Origin: Martelella lutilitoris | GTDB lineage: Bacteria > Pseudomonadota > Alphaproteobacteria > Rhizobiales > Rhizobiaceae | Length of the DNA: 64,000 nucleotides | Direction: 5' to 3' | Assembly (NCBI RefSeq): GCF_016598595.1 | Contig: NZ_CP066786.1 | Span: 4,310,535-4,374,534 of the forward strand | In this document: in pieces, positions 36,190 through 44,341 of the stretch | Position numbering within the stretch: position 1 is the first letter of the stretch | How the letters are laid out: the number at the start of each line of letters is the position of its first letter | Notes under the pieces: generated by a model | Database searches by the model: none | What the model was told of the DNA's origin: nothing | The model's input: the letters and a program-made list of their open reading frames with translations, nothing else | Made by a program: the position numbers and the translations under genes

Positions 36190-36729
36190 TTACTGTGCAG
36201 GAAACAAGGCGTCGAGGACGGGCGAACCCGAAACCTTGGCTGCAATAAGAACAAGGGCAATAATGCCGGCAGAAATAAAGCTTGCGACGATCCCGGTCCA
36301 GACCTGAGACCAAAAACTGCTCTTTCGCGTGATCGCGGCTTCGATTGCCTGGGCCTGGCGCAGGGTCTCGCCGCTCAGGGCGATTTCCCGGATCTGTTGT
36401 TCGCTTGCGTCGACATAAACCTGCGCATAATTGCTCAGCAGGTCCTCTGCCCTGTCCCGCAGCGTTCTGCGCATATCGGAGGTGAGATAATTTTCAGTTA
36501 TGGTCGCAAGCGCTTTGTCGTCGGGGCGTTCATTGTTGTGACGGGCACGATAGCCGATAATCCATTCTCGTTTCTGGCGCTTGTAGAGTGCGTAGGCCAA
36601 GAGGCCGACCAGATCGACATCGGTCTCATCCAGTTCGATGACATAGCTTTCAAAAACTTCGTTGTAATCTTTCGCGGAGACGCCGGAAGCGGAAGTCATC
36701 CCGTCAGCGTCCTGCGCGCCAGGCGGCAT
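36190..36729 (-). CDS. Unknown protein with C-terminal transmembrane anchor
   Basis: A 179-residue protein I cannot assign. Residues 20-70 contain an amphipathic block (FESYVIELDETDVDLVGLLAYALYKRQKREWI), followed by a charged, probably helical region to about 135. One transmembrane helix (about 143-165) has a short tail, so the bulk should face the cytosol. It starts at the last base of the upstream 61-residue gene's stop (TAATG), so the two are coupled. Both sit between hisH and hisA, which are otherwise close together in rhizobia. A membrane-anchored partner of the small protein, for example in a toxin-antitoxin or stress module, is one idea without direct support. Confidence 0.7.
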   Translation of the reverse strand: MPPGAQDADGMTSASGVSAKDYNEVFESYVIELDETDVDLVGLLAYALYKRQKREWIIGYRARHNNERPDDKALATITENYLTSDMRRTLRDRAEDLLSNYAQVYVDASEQQIREIALSGETLRQAQAIEAAITRKSSFWSQVWTGIVASFISAGIIALVLIAAKVSGSPVLDALFPAQ

Positions 36730-36914
36730 TAGCCCTGCTTTCTGAAAGCGCGCGCGGCGTTTTCCAGAGCGCGCTGGTGGACGGATTCATCGACGCGCCG
36801 GATAATCGTGCCATCCGGCAGCCGGACGTCCGAAAAAGTAGCCTGTCCCGGTTTGGAGGGACGCAGCGAGTAAACGACCTTGTCTTTCTTGCCCTGCTTC
36901 TGCAGTGTCGTCAT
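36729..36914 (-). CDS. Small unknown protein, first gene of a two-gene insert
   Basis: A 61-residue basic protein with no recognised domain. The C-terminal half (RLPDGTIIRRVDESVHQRALENAARAFRKQG) may form a beta hairpin and a helix. GGGAG lies about nine bases before ATG 36914. A 7-bp inverted repeat at 36942-36962 lies 28 bases upstream, where a self-binding operator would be expected. It ends TAATG with the next gene. Small size, basic character and position fit an antitoxin-like or DNA-binding role, but no HTH is visible. Confidence 0.6.
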   Translation of the reverse strand: MTTLQKQGKKDKVVYSLRPSKPGQATFSDVRLPDGTIIRRVDESVHQRALENAARAFRKQG

Positions 36915-36941
36915 TGTAGGAACTCCCGTTCAGGTCTCAAT

Positions 36942-36962
36942 ATAGGTGCAATTTTCACCTAT
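36942..36962. promoter_or_regulatory. Inverted repeat upstream of the two-gene insert
   Basis: ATAGGTG and CACCTAT flank a 7-base AT-rich spacer (CAATTTT). It lies between the hisH stop and the small unknown gene, the natural place for a promoter or operator of the inserted pair. Confidence 0.5.
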
Positions 36963-36970
36963 GGGAATCC

Positions 36971-37630
36971 CTACGGCGTCCACGTCAGAAAATTGGCGAT
37001 CAGCTTCAGGCCGAGCGTCTGGCTCTTTTCCGGGTGGAATTGCGAGCCGGCCTTGTTGCCGTCGGCGACGAAGGCGGTGACGGGGCCGCCGTAATCGGTG
37101 GTGGCGATTACCTGTTCCGGCCTTTTGGCGGCCAGGTGATAGGAATGGACGAAATAGGCGTGCAAGCCCTCTTCGCCGGTCGGGATGCCGTCGAAGAGCG
37201 GATGCGGCGTGTTCAGCGTCAGCGTGTTCCAGCCGATCTGCGGGATCTTGAGGTCAGGATCGGCGGGTGTGATTTCGGTCACGTCGCCGGCAATCCAGCC
37301 GAAACCTTGCGAGACGGTCTTTTCCAGGCCGCGCTCGGACATGAGCTGCATGCCGACGCAAATGCCGAGGAAGGGGCGGGCCTTGTCCTCGGCCACCTCG
37401 CGGATCGCCTCGACCATGCCGGGCACGACGTCCAGCCCGGCTCGGCAATCGGCATAGGCGCCAACGCCCGGCAGCACGATGCGGTCGGCCGCAGCCACGA
37501 TCTCGGCCTTGTCGGTGAGGATGATCTCGGCATCGAGACCTTCCTCGCGCGCGGCCCGCTCGAAGGCCTTGGTGGCCGAGCGCAGATTGCCCGAGCCGTA
37601 ATCGATTATCGCTACTTTCATCATCGTCAT
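36971..37630 (-). CDS. hisH: Imidazole glycerol phosphate synthase, glutaminase subunit
   Basis: A 219-residue class I glutamine amidotransferase with the nucleophile Cys in [11 protein letters not shown], oxyanion region LPGVGAY, and His/Glu of the triad in YFVHSYH and FHPEKSQ. It supplies ammonia to HisF. The ATG at 37630 overlaps the DUF2628 stop by four bases; ATG 37621 ([12 protein letters not shown]) is an equally likely start nearer the family N-terminus. Followed by the two-gene insert rather than directly by hisA. Confidence 0.96.
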   Translation of the reverse strand: MTMMKVAIIDYGSGNLRSATKAFERAAREEGLDAEIILTDKAEIVAAADRIVLPGVGAYADCRAGLDVVPGMVEAIREVAEDKARPFLGICVGMQLMSERGLEKTVSQGFGWIAGDVTEITPADPDLKIPQIGWNTLTLNTPHPLFDGIPTGEEGLHAYFVHSYHLAAKRPEQVIATTDYGGPVTAFVADGNKAGSQFHPEKSQTLGLKLIANFLTWTP

Positions 37631-38085
37631 CTTGCAGAATAGGTGTCCATCAGGCCGATGCCGGATGGCATCGCTGCGCGAGTGCCGGCGGGGCCGGAGG
37701 TGAATTCGGTGAAAACGGGCTTCTCGCTCCGGCCGGCAAAATAGATCGCTTCCGCCGTTTCGATATCGGGCGCAACCACCACGTCGTCAGCTATGAAGCC
37801 ACGCCGTTCCATGGCGAGCGCCTTCCATTCGCGTCCCTCGAACCCGATCAGCAGGTTGAGCGCGAGGGAGGCGGCGCTTGCACCAAGCGAAAGCGGTTCG
37901 AAATAGCCGGCAAGGGCCAGCGCGATCGAAAGCGCCAGCGTGATGAAACCCGCCAGCCAGGCCCGGTTCGCCAGAAGCCAGAACGGGCCGAACAGAAAGG
38001 CGAGCCAGGCGAAGCGGTCGCGGATGAAGCGGACCTTTTCCGGATCATTCTCGCCGGGCGGGATCAGAACGAGGTAACTTCCCAT
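37627..38085 (-). CDS. DUF2628 family membrane protein
   Basis: A 152-residue protein with two to three hydrophobic segments ([36 protein letters not shown], and a second near residue 70). The DUF2628-type opening is [19 protein letters not shown] 38085 has GAAGGAGG upstream. It sits between hisB and hisH, a conserved place in rhizobial his operons, so it may be co-transcribed with histidine genes without a known metabolic link. Function unknown. Confidence 0.8.
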   Translation of the reverse strand: MGSYLVLIPPGENDPEKVRFIRDRFAWLAFLFGPFWLLANRAWLAGFITLALSIALALAGYFEPLSLGASAASLALNLLIGFEGREWKALAMERRGFIADDVVVAPDIETAEAIYFAGRSEKPVFTEFTSGPAGTRAAMPSGIGLMDTYSAR

Positions 38086-38095
38086 CTGGCCTCCT

Positions 38096-38704
38096 TCAGG
38101 CGAGCATGCCCTTTGTCGAGGGCACACGGCCCTGTTGGCGTGGATCGATCTCGGCGGCGGCGCGCAGCGCGCGGGCCACGGCCTTGAAGCAGGTTTCAGC
38201 GATATGGTGGCTGTTGGCGCCGTAATGGTTCATCACATGCAGCGTGATGCCGGCGTTCTGGGCGAATGCGTGGAAGAATTCGCGCACCAGTTCGGTGTCG
38301 AACGTGCCGATCTTTTCCGACGGGAAGGCGACATTCCAGACCAGAAACGGCCGGCCGGAAAGGTCGAGCGCGGCCTTGGTCATGGTTTCGTCCATGGCAA
38401 GGTCGATCGAGGCATAGCGCGTCACCCCGGCGCGGTCGCCAAGCGCCTTTGCCAGCGCCTGGCCGATGGCGATGCCGACGTCTTCCACCGTGTGATGATC
38501 ATCGATATGCAGGTCGCCCTTCGCCTCGATCGTCATGTCGATCAGCGAATGGCGGGAAAGCTGGTCGAGCATGTGGTCGAAAAAGCCGATCCCCGTCGAA
38601 ATCCGCGCCTCGCCCGTGCCGTCGATATTGACGGAAACGGAAATGGCGGTTTCCTTGGTCTTGCGCGCAATCTCCGCGCGGCGGGCTTCGCTTTCGGCTG
38701 CCAT
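38096..38704 (-). CDS. hisB: Imidazoleglycerol-phosphate dehydratase
   Basis: A 202-residue stand-alone HisB with duplicated metal-binding motifs: [14 protein letters not shown] and [17 protein letters not shown], with [20 protein letters not shown] in the second half. It dehydrates imidazole glycerol phosphate to imidazole acetol phosphate. First gene of the his block here; its promoter must lie in 38705-38938, shared with the divergent DMT transporter pair. Confidence 0.97.
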   Translation of the reverse strand: MAAESEARRAEIARKTKETAISVSVNIDGTGEARISTGIGFFDHMLDQLSRHSLIDMTIEAKGDLHIDDHHTVEDVGIAIGQALAKALGDRAGVTRYASIDLAMDETMTKAALDLSGRPFLVWNVAFPSEKIGTFDTELVREFFHAFAQNAGITLHVMNHYGANSHHIAETCFKAVARALRAAAEIDPRQQGRVPSTKGMLA

Positions 38705-38938
38705 TCTCTTCGTCTCTCTCCATCACATGCCGGTATCGCCGTTTCTTAACAGGCAGGCCCGGCAAGCGCAAAAGAAAAGCGGGAACATCGGGTCGGGCAG
38801 GGATACCGGTCTTGACGTTTTCAAGGTCGTCGCGTGGTTTTTCACAGACGACCGGCATTCGCCGTCGCTTGCGCCTTTCAATGCGGAACGTTCTCGGCTA
38901 CAGCCTGACAGGTGAATGCCTCCGGAAAGTCTCCCCTC

Positions 38939-39433
38939 ATGTCAGCTCCAGCCCGCCCCTCGCTCATCTATTTCCTTGCCGCCTTTGCGGCCGGCTGCAT
39001 CATGGCCGTGATGACCCACCTGAACGCGGTCGTCGCGCTCTATGGCTCGCCCATGTACGCCTCCTGGGCCGGCCACGGCTGCGGCACGCTGGCGGCCATC
39101 GCCATTCTCGTCTTCCTCCGGTTCCGCAAATCCGGAGCGGTTGAGAGCGGCCCGAAAGCCGAGAAAATCCGCGTGCCCTGGTGGGGCTATCTCGGCGGCG
39201 TCTCTGGTGCTGCCACCGTCGTTGCCGCATCGCTCGCGGTCAATTCGCCCCTGGCGCTGTCGGGCGCGATCGCGCTCGGCCTTGGCGGCCAGGTGCTGTT
39301 TTCGCTCGCTGCCGACCAGTGGGGCCTGTTCGGCCTTCCCGCGCGCCGCCTCGACCTCAGGGACCTTGCGGCCGTCGTATTCATTCTGGCGGGCAGCGTT
39401 CTCGTCATCATGTCAGGGGGAGCACAGGCATGA
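38939..39433 (+). CDS. DMT-superfamily YdcZ-type transporter subunit 1
   Basis: A 164-residue membrane protein with about five hydrophobic helices, matching the DMT_YdcZ family (half-size drug/metabolite transporters). GGAAAG lies ten bases before ATG 38939; an ATG at 38912 is an alternative. Its stop overlaps the start of a second YdcZ-type gene by ATGA, so the two probably form a heterodimer, like paired small multidrug transporters. Substrate unknown. Confidence 0.82.
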   Translation: MSAPARPSLIYFLAAFAAGCIMAVMTHLNAVVALYGSPMYASWAGHGCGTLAAIAILVFLRFRKSGAVESGPKAEKIRVPWWGYLGGVSGAATVVAASLAVNSPLALSGAIALGLGGQVLFSLAADQWGLFGLPARRLDLRDLAAVVFILAGSVLVIMSGGAQA

Positions 39434-39870
39434 TCCTTCCGATCCTCTTTGCCGTTGCCGCCGGCGTTCTCGTCGGCATCAGCCGTCAGGTCAACGGGCG
39501 TCTCAGCGTCTCCACCTCGCCGATGGTGTCCTCCTTCTACAATCACATTGTCGGCTTCATCACCGTCAGCGTGGTCGCCGTCATCATCGGCGGGCTGATC
39601 CCGCCAACGGTTTCGGAGGTCCCGCTCTACGGTTATCTCGCCGGTCCCGTCGGCGTCATCTTCGTCGCGGCCGGCTCATGGGTCATTCCGAAGATCGGCG
39701 CGGTCAACACCGCGGTGCTGATCATCGGCGGCCAGATGTGCATGAGCGCGCTCATGGATGTGGTCGAGGGCGTCGAGGGCCAGCCGCTTCTGAGGCTTGC
39801 CGGACTGGCGCTCATTCTCGTCGGCATGATCATCGCCCAGAGCCGCAAGAAACCGCAAGTCGCAAGCTAA
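39430..39870 (+). CDS. DMT-superfamily YdcZ-type transporter subunit 2
   Basis: A 146-residue, five-helix protein of the same family (MILPILFAVAAGVLVGISRQVNGRLS, then SSFYNHIVGFITVSVVAVIIGG). It overlaps its partner by four bases. The pair sits between hisB and hslV and looks like an insertion in otherwise conserved order. Confidence 0.85.
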   Translation: MILPILFAVAAGVLVGISRQVNGRLSVSTSPMVSSFYNHIVGFITVSVVAVIIGGLIPPTVSEVPLYGYLAGPVGVIFVAAGSWVIPKIGAVNTAVLIIGGQMCMSALMDVVEGVEGQPLLRLAGLALILVGMIIAQSRKKPQVAS

Positions 39871-39885
39871 GGCAGGCCTCACGGA

Positions 39886-39912
39886 TTGCAAATGTGGCAC
39901 GGCTGCCTACAT
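39886..39912 (+). promoter_or_regulatory. Possible heat-shock-type promoter for hslV
   Basis: TTGCAA (39886-39891) and CCTACAT (39906-39912) resemble the -35 and CC-rich -10 of RpoH promoters, with a 14-base gap, 58 bases before the hslV start. hslVU is a heat-shock operon in well-studied bacteria. The match is partial. Confidence 0.35.
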
Positions 39913-39969
39913 AGGGAGCCGGACAGGTTTCGCGCGCCTTTTTGCGAAGCCGGAAACGAGGTGACTATC

Positions 39970-40527
39970 ATGAGCGAACACAACCCCTTCGGCACCATGC
40001 ACGCCACCACCATCATCACCGTGCGCAAGGACGGCAAGGTGGTGATGGCCGGCGACGGTCAGGTCTCGCTCGGCCAGACGGTGATGAAGGGCAATGCCCG
40101 CAAGGTGCGCCGCATCGGCAAGGGCAATGTCATTGCCGGTTTTGCCGGCGCCACCGCCGACGCCTTCACCCTGCTGGAGCGGCTGGAGCGCAAGCTGGAG
40201 CAATATCCCGACCAGCTGATGCGCGCCTGCGTCGAGCTTGCCAAGGACTGGCGCACGGACAAGTATCTGCGCAATCTCGAAGCCATGATGCTGGTCGCCG
40301 ACAAGGACATTACCCTTGCTGTCACCGGCAATGGTGATGTGCTGGAACCCGAACACGGCGTTATGGCCATCGGCTCGGGCGGCAATTACGCCTATGCGGC
40401 GGCCTGGGCGCTGATGGACAGCGACAAGCCCGCCGATATCGTCGCCCGCCGCGCCATGGAGATCGCCTCGGAAATCTGCGTCTACACCAACGGCAACATC
40501 ATCGTGGAAACGCTGGATGCCGCATGA
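39970..40527 (+). CDS. hslV: ATP-dependent protease subunit HslV
   Basis: A 185-residue proteasome-like peptidase. A short propeptide is removed to expose the catalytic N-terminal Thr in [31 protein letters not shown] and [11 protein letters not shown] are family hallmarks. It forms two stacked hexamers activated by HslU and degrades misfolded and regulatory proteins. ATG 39970 gives the usual length; upstream open sequence is not used. Followed by an overlapping acetyltransferase gene and then hslU. Confidence 0.97.
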   Translation: MSEHNPFGTMHATTIITVRKDGKVVMAGDGQVSLGQTVMKGNARKVRRIGKGNVIAGFAGATADAFTLLERLERKLEQYPDQLMRACVELAKDWRTDKYLRNLEAMMLVADKDITLAVTGNGDVLEPEHGVMAIGSGGNYAYAAAWALMDSDKPADIVARRAMEIASEICVYTNGNIIVETLDAA

Positions 40528-41017
40528 CGGGACCATAAGTTTCAGGCCGCTTGGCGAAGGCGACCTTGAACTGATGGCCCGCTGGCTGCGGTTGCCGCAT
40601 GTCGCCATGTGGTGGCAAAGGGCGGAGAGACAGGTCGAGCAGATGCGTTCGCACCTTGAAGATCCGACGGTTTCCCCCTTTGTCGTTTTGCTGGACGATG
40701 TGCCGTTTGGCTATATCCAGCTCTGTGATCTCGACGGCGAGCGCGAAAAGGAGCCCGCCCTTGCCGGCCAGCCCGCCGGCACATTCGGGATCGACCAGTT
40801 TATCGGCCCGGCCGAAATGATCGGCAGGGGGCTCGGCACGAGGCTCGTCTCCGCCATGGCGGAGCGGGCACTGAGCAAAGACGCCAAGCGCGTCCTCGTC
40901 GATCCGCACCCCGACAATGCGGCGGCGATCCGCGCCTATGAGAAGGCCGGCTTTGTCCGGCTCGGTACCTTCAGCATGACAAGCGGTCCGGCGCTGCTGA
41001 TGGCCCGCGACCCTTGA
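40517..41017 (+). CDS. GNAT family N-acetyltransferase
   Basis: A 166-residue acetyltransferase with the acetyl-CoA motif [18 protein letters not shown] (about residues 100-117) and the end motif [17 protein letters not shown]. It resembles the aminoglycoside 6'-acetyltransferase/RimJ-like branch (opening [23 protein letters not shown]), but resistance cannot be claimed. It overlaps the hslV end by 11 bases and lies 13 bases before hslU, so it is translated with the protease genes. Confidence 0.85.
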   Translation: MPHDGTISFRPLGEGDLELMARWLRLPHVAMWWQRAERQVEQMRSHLEDPTVSPFVVLLDDVPFGYIQLCDLDGEREKEPALAGQPAGTFGIDQFIGPAEMIGRGLGTRLVSAMAERALSKDAKRVLVDPHPDNAAAIRAYEKAGFVRLGTFSMTSGPALLMARDP

Positions 41018-41030
41018 GGAGCAGTAACAG

Positions 41031-42338
41031 ATGACCAATTTTTCCCCCCGCGAGATCGTCTCCGAGCTCGACCGTCACATCATCGGCCAGCACGACGCCA
41101 AGCGCGCGGTTGCCATCGCGCTCAGGAACCGCTGGCGCCGCCAGCAGCTTCCCGACGATCTGCGCGACGAGGTGATGCCGAAGAACATCCTGATGATCGG
41201 TCCGACCGGCGTCGGCAAGACCGAGATTTCACGCCGCCTCGCCAAGCTTGCAGGCGCGCCCTTCATCAAGGTCGAGGCCACCAAGTTCACCGAGGTCGGT
41301 TATGTCGGCCGCGATGTCGAGCAGATCATTCGCGACCTTGTCGAGCTCGGTCTTGTTCTGGTGCGCGAGAAGAAGCGCCAGGAAGTCCAGGCCAAGGCCC
41401 ACGCCAATGCCGAGGAACGCGTGCTGGATGCGCTGGTTGGCAAGACCGCCTCGCCCGCGACCCGCGACAGCTTTCGAAAGAAACTGCGCGCCGGCGAGCT
41501 GGACGACAAGGAAATCGACATCGAGATCGCCGACACCGCTTCGGGCATGCCGGGGCTGGAAATTCCGGGCATGCCGGGCGCCAATATCGGCGTTCTGAAC
41601 CTGTCGGAAATGTTCGGAAAGGGCATGGGCGGCAAGACCAAGAAGGTCCGCACCTCGGTCAAGGCTTCCTATGAGGACCTGATCCGCGACGAGAGCGACA
41701 AGCTTCTGGATGACGAAGTGATCCAGCGCGAGGCGCTGCGGCTGGTTCAGGAGGACGGCATCGTCTTCCTCGACGAGATCGACAAGATCGCCGCCGGCGA
41801 CGGGCGCATGGGGGCCGGCGTCTCCCGCGAGGGCGTGCAGCGCGACCTGCTGCCGCTGGTCGAGGGCACGACGGTCGCCACCAAATACGGGCCGATCAAG
41901 ACGGATCATATCCTGTTCATCGCCTCGGGCGCCTTCCATGTCTCCAAGCCATCCGATCTTCTGCCGGAGCTTCAGGGCCGTCTGCCGATCCGCGTCGAGC
42001 TGCAGGCGCTGACCAAGGAGGACTTCCGCCGCATCCTGACAGAAACCGAGGCGAGCCTGATCCGACAGTATCGGGCGCTGATGGAAACGGAGGAGTTGAA
42101 GCTCGACTTCACCGAGGATGCGATCGACGCTCTGGCCGATGTCGCCGTGCATTTGAACGCAACGGTCGAAAATATCGGCGCGCGCCGGCTGCAGACGGTG
42201 ATGGAGCGGGTTCTGGACGAGATCTCGTTCACCGCGCCCGACCAGTCCGGCCAGGAAATCATGATCGATTCCGATTACGTCCGCGAGCATGTCGGCGATC
42301 TGGCCAACGACACGGACCTGTCGCGCTACATTCTCTAG
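41031..42338 (+). CDS. hslU: ATP-dependent protease ATPase subunit HslU
   Basis: A 435-residue AAA+ unfoldase. Walker A GPTGVGKT is at residues 57-64, Walker [16 protein letters not shown], sensor region [25 protein letters not shown], and the conserved C-terminal LSRYIL docks into HslV. It has the inserted I domain (about 110-235). GAGGAG precedes ATG 41031. It unfolds substrates for HslV. The stop is followed by a parS-like site (42355) and later by a terminator hairpin. Confidence 0.98.
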   Translation: MTNFSPREIVSELDRHIIGQHDAKRAVAIALRNRWRRQQLPDDLRDEVMPKNILMIGPTGVGKTEISRRLAKLAGAPFIKVEATKFTEVGYVGRDVEQIIRDLVELGLVLVREKKRQEVQAKAHANAEERVLDALVGKTASPATRDSFRKKLRAGELDDKEIDIEIADTASGMPGLEIPGMPGANIGVLNLSEMFGKGMGGKTKKVRTSVKASYEDLIRDESDKLLDDEVIQREALRLVQEDGIVFLDEIDKIAAGDGRMGAGVSREGVQRDLLPLVEGTTVATKYGPIKTDHILFIASGAFHVSKPSDLLPELQGRLPIRVELQALTKEDFRRILTETEASLIRQYRALMETEELKLDFTEDAIDALADVAVHLNATVENIGARRLQTVMERVLDEISFTAPDQSGQEIMIDSDYVREHVGDLANDTDLSRYIL

Positions 42339-42354
42339 GATCTGTTAACCCTGT

Positions 42355-42370
42355 TTTTTCACGTGAAACA
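42355..42370. other. Candidate parS site (ParB-binding, chromosome segregation)
   Basis: TTTTTCACGTGAAACA matches the widely conserved parS consensus TGTTTCACGTGAAACA at 15 of 16 positions. It lies 17 bases after the hslU stop. ParB bound at ori-proximal parS sites directs chromosome segregation. The surrounding gene order is ori-proximal in relatives such as Agrobacterium, which fits. It is one site judged by eye. Confidence 0.65.
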
Positions 42371-42430
42371 ATGAAGGCCGGCACTTGTTGCCGGATTCGG
42401 ATCGCTGACGACACCCACCCAAACCGGGTC

Positions 42431-42453
42431 ATCCTCGGGCTTGACCCGAGGAT
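42431..42453. repeat. REP-like 23-bp palindromic repeat
   Basis: ATCCTCGGG and CCCGAGGAT arms around CTTGA. It is identical to 59119-59141 and the reverse complement of 59311-59333. It pairs head to head with 42514-42536. Confidence 0.8.
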
Positions 42454-42513
42454 CCAGGCCGCCCGATGAAAGGTTTCAGAAGGCTATTGAGATCAATGTG
42501 TTAGGTCGCCTGG

Positions 42514-42536
42514 ATGCTCGGATCAAGTCCGAGCAT
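42514..42536. repeat. REP-like 23-bp palindromic repeat, variant, opposite orientation
   Basis: ATGCTCGG and CCGAGCAT arms around ATCAAGT. Compensating changes in the arms keep the hairpin relative to the copy at 42431. Confidence 0.75.
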
Positions 42537-42599
42537 GACACCTGTGGGTAGGTAGGACCGGATTATTACCGGAAGGTTTTAAGCTTCGTCAGCAGTCTG

Positions 42600-42630
42600 A
42601 AGGCCAGCACCCGGTGCCGGCCTTTCTGCT
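42600..42630 (+). terminator. Terminator-like hairpin downstream of hslU
   Basis: AAGGCC and GCAC (42600-42610) pair with GTGC and GGCCTT (42614-42624) around CCG, with a T-rich tail. It lies 260 bases past hslU, after the repeats, so it may end read-through transcripts. Confidence 0.6.
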
Positions 42631-42658
42631 TTCTCTGGGTCTTGCGTCCGAGCGGTCT

Positions 42659-43771
42659 CTAGCTGGTGCGGCTGGCGAGCTGGGTGCTGAGCCCCTTCTT
42701 CAGGCTCGGCACCGCGACGATATAGTCGACCTCGTTTTCGCGATAGGCTTTCAGGAACTTGTAATAGTCCTTGAACACCAGGCAGCCATGGGAATCGCCT
42801 GGCGTGCGCAGCATGTAGGTATGGGCGAGAATGCCGGTGCGCCCGAGCGGATGCGTGCCATCCACCGATGTCATGCGCAGCGCAGGAACGCCGTGGAACA
42901 ATGACTCCCGCATCGACAGCCTGTAGGTGGCCGCCGGAACGGCGCCGGCCATCTTCACATGGGTGTGGTTGGGATCGTCGCGATACTTGCCGCGGCCGGA
43001 ATGAGCCTCCATCACCTCGCCGTCTGGCATGTAGACCTTGCCTGCGGAAATGTCGTAGACCGCGACCTTCGATGTCCGCTCCGGCACTTCGCCGAAAATG
43101 CCGTCAAGGCCGTCATGACCGAAATCGGCATAGGCGAGCGTCAGGCCGGCGGGGCGTTTCTCCGGCGTCGGCACCTCGCCAGGCGCCAGGCGTGAATCGT
43201 CGGCGCCCTGCAGCACGAGTTCAAAGGCGCTGCTGGCGCCGTCTTCCTCAGGGCCGCTCGGCGAGACGGCGGCAAGCGCGGTGCTTGCCGGAATGGAAGC
43301 AGGGCCTTGGGTCCGTGTCGGCATGTTGGGCGTCAGTTCCGGCGGAACGCCGGCAAGGGCGATCTCGCTTCCGGCATTGTCGGCAATCTGTTCGGCAACC
43401 ATCCTTCGCTGCAGGTCGGTGAGCGCCGTCCGGCCACTGCTCTCAAGCCTTGGCTTCAAAAAGGACAGGCGCACATCCTCAGGCTTCAGCCCCTTGGCCC
43501 GGCCCTGGCCTTCGCGGGCGGCGAGAAGCCGCGACGCCTTTGTGCTCTGGGCCCGTTCAGGCGACCTGAAGGCCGGGTTCAGCGTCAGGCCAAGCCCGCC
43601 GGCGGAAGAAAGCTGCGGTTTGGCGAGCGTTGCCGAGATGATCGGCGAGGCCGCGATCACAGCGACCGCGCCGCCTGTCACGAGCAGGAAGGCGACCGCC
43701 GTTGCAAGCCGGGTCAGACGGCTTTTCCTGGCGGCGCGGATGGACGAATTTCGATGCTTCTTCGACGTCAC
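42659..43771 (-). CDS. Tlde1/DUF2778 domain protein, L,D-transpeptidase-like
   Basis: A 370-residue protein. A basic N-terminus leads into one transmembrane helix (LTRLATAVAFLLVTGGAVAVIAA, about 20-45). A long low-complexity linker (about 50-250) follows, then a C-terminal DUF2778 (Tlde1) domain with YRLSMRESLFHGVPALRMTSVDG and catalytic-type DSHGCLVFKDYYKFLKAY containing His and Cys. Tlde1 enzymes cut or exchange peptidoglycan tetrapeptides; in Salmonella one is a type VI effector. Here the membrane anchor and solitary gene argue for own-wall remodelling. Start GTG 43771 has AGGAAG nine bases upstream; an in-frame GTG at 43780 is too close to it. Confidence 0.8.
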   Translation of the reverse strand: MTSKKHRNSSIRAARKSRLTRLATAVAFLLVTGGAVAVIAASPIISATLAKPQLSSAGGLGLTLNPAFRSPERAQSTKASRLLAAREGQGRAKGLKPEDVRLSFLKPRLESSGRTALTDLQRRMVAEQIADNAGSEIALAGVPPELTPNMPTRTQGPASIPASTALAAVSPSGPEEDGASSAFELVLQGADDSRLAPGEVPTPEKRPAGLTLAYADFGHDGLDGIFGEVPERTSKVAVYDISAGKVYMPDGEVMEAHSGRGKYRDDPNHTHVKMAGAVPAATYRLSMRESLFHGVPALRMTSVDGTHPLGRTGILAHTYMLRTPGDSHGCLVFKDYYKFLKAYRENEVDYIVAVPSLKKGLSTQLASRTS

Positions 43772-44019
43772 GAGGCACACTTCCTACGCATTACTCAAAG
43801 ACGGTGTGTCTGTTTTCAGTCGGCAAAATACTGCCCGCAGGGTAAATTTTTCATTACCCGCGCCCGCTCCGCTTTCGAAGACCGGCACCGCTCCGGATCC
43901 GGGAACTACCGTCTCCCGGCGCGCGTTCAAGCATTTTCCAGATGTGTGCGGCAAAGACGCTGCGAGAAAATCCGCTGTCATGCGGTTGCCTTTCGTTCTC
44001 CGATTGGTCGCATAAGAAC

Positions 44020-44043
44020 GCTGACGTTCGCGTCAGCTTTGTT
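44020..44043. terminator. UUCG hairpin with T-rich flank
   Basis: GCTGACG and CGTCAGC (44020-44037) enclose TTCG and are followed by TTTGTT. It resembles an intrinsic terminator, but no plus-strand gene lies shortly upstream. It may end a small non-coding transcript. Confidence 0.4.
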
Positions 44044-44136
44044 CCACTGGTGCCGGTATTTGCAAAAAAGGGGCAAAATACGGCCGCGGGACAAAAAGGC
44101 CCAAAGCCCGGGCGACGGAGGAAGAAGCGCTGCCGG

Positions 44137-44147
44137 CCCCCCCCCCC
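44137..44147. repeat. Homopolymer of 11 C
   Basis: Eleven C residues in a row, 195 bases before the proposed SLC13 start. Such runs are slippage-prone and can vary in length between cells or be sequencing errors. Confidence 0.8.
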
Positions 44148-44341
44148 GAAATTCGGTCTGCCTGAGACGCCTCGAGGCTTGCGGCAGCTTCCGTTTGCGT
44201 TCAATATCCGCCCGACCGGCTTGAAGCTGGCCAATTTCAGACCGCTTTTTGCATAACAAACCGCGGACCGATTTGACAAGTTCTGCCTGTCTTCCGCCGG
44301 AAGGCAGCGCCTTTATCGATTTTCGGCCACGAGGCCCCGAC

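Larger units (their letters stand above)
42339..42658. other. Intergenic region after hslU with parS-like site and repeats
   Basis: 320 non-coding bases between convergent hslU and the Tlde1-like gene. It contains the parS-like palindrome at 42355, a hairpin CCGGCA/TGCCGG at 42378-42394, two REP-like repeats in opposite orientation (42431, 42514) and a terminator hairpin at 42600. No gene is seen. Confidence 0.7.
43772..44341. other. 570-base intergenic region with hairpin and poly-C tract
   Basis: It lies between divergent Tlde1-like and SLC13 genes. I find no convincing gene. Signals are a GGGTAA/TTACCC inverted repeat (43840-43859), a hairpin with a UUCG loop (44020-44037) and 11 consecutive C at 44137-44147. 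Several frames stay open but show no plausible protein or ribosome-binding site. A small RNA is possible. Confidence 0.5.

Noticed and set aside
40517..41017. GNAT protein as an aminoglycoside resistance determinant
   Set aside because: Only the general GNAT fold can be read. The conserved position in the hslVU operon argues for a housekeeping role.
42431..42536. Palindromic repeats considered as a CRISPR array
   Set aside because: Units are not regularly spaced, have opposite orientations and recur singly at distant sites; no cas genes.
43307..44224. 305-codon plus-strand frame over the Tlde1-like gene and the poly-C region
   Set aside because: Mostly antisense to the Tlde1-like gene. Arg/Gly-rich with no domain; the poly-C run gives only proline or glycine.
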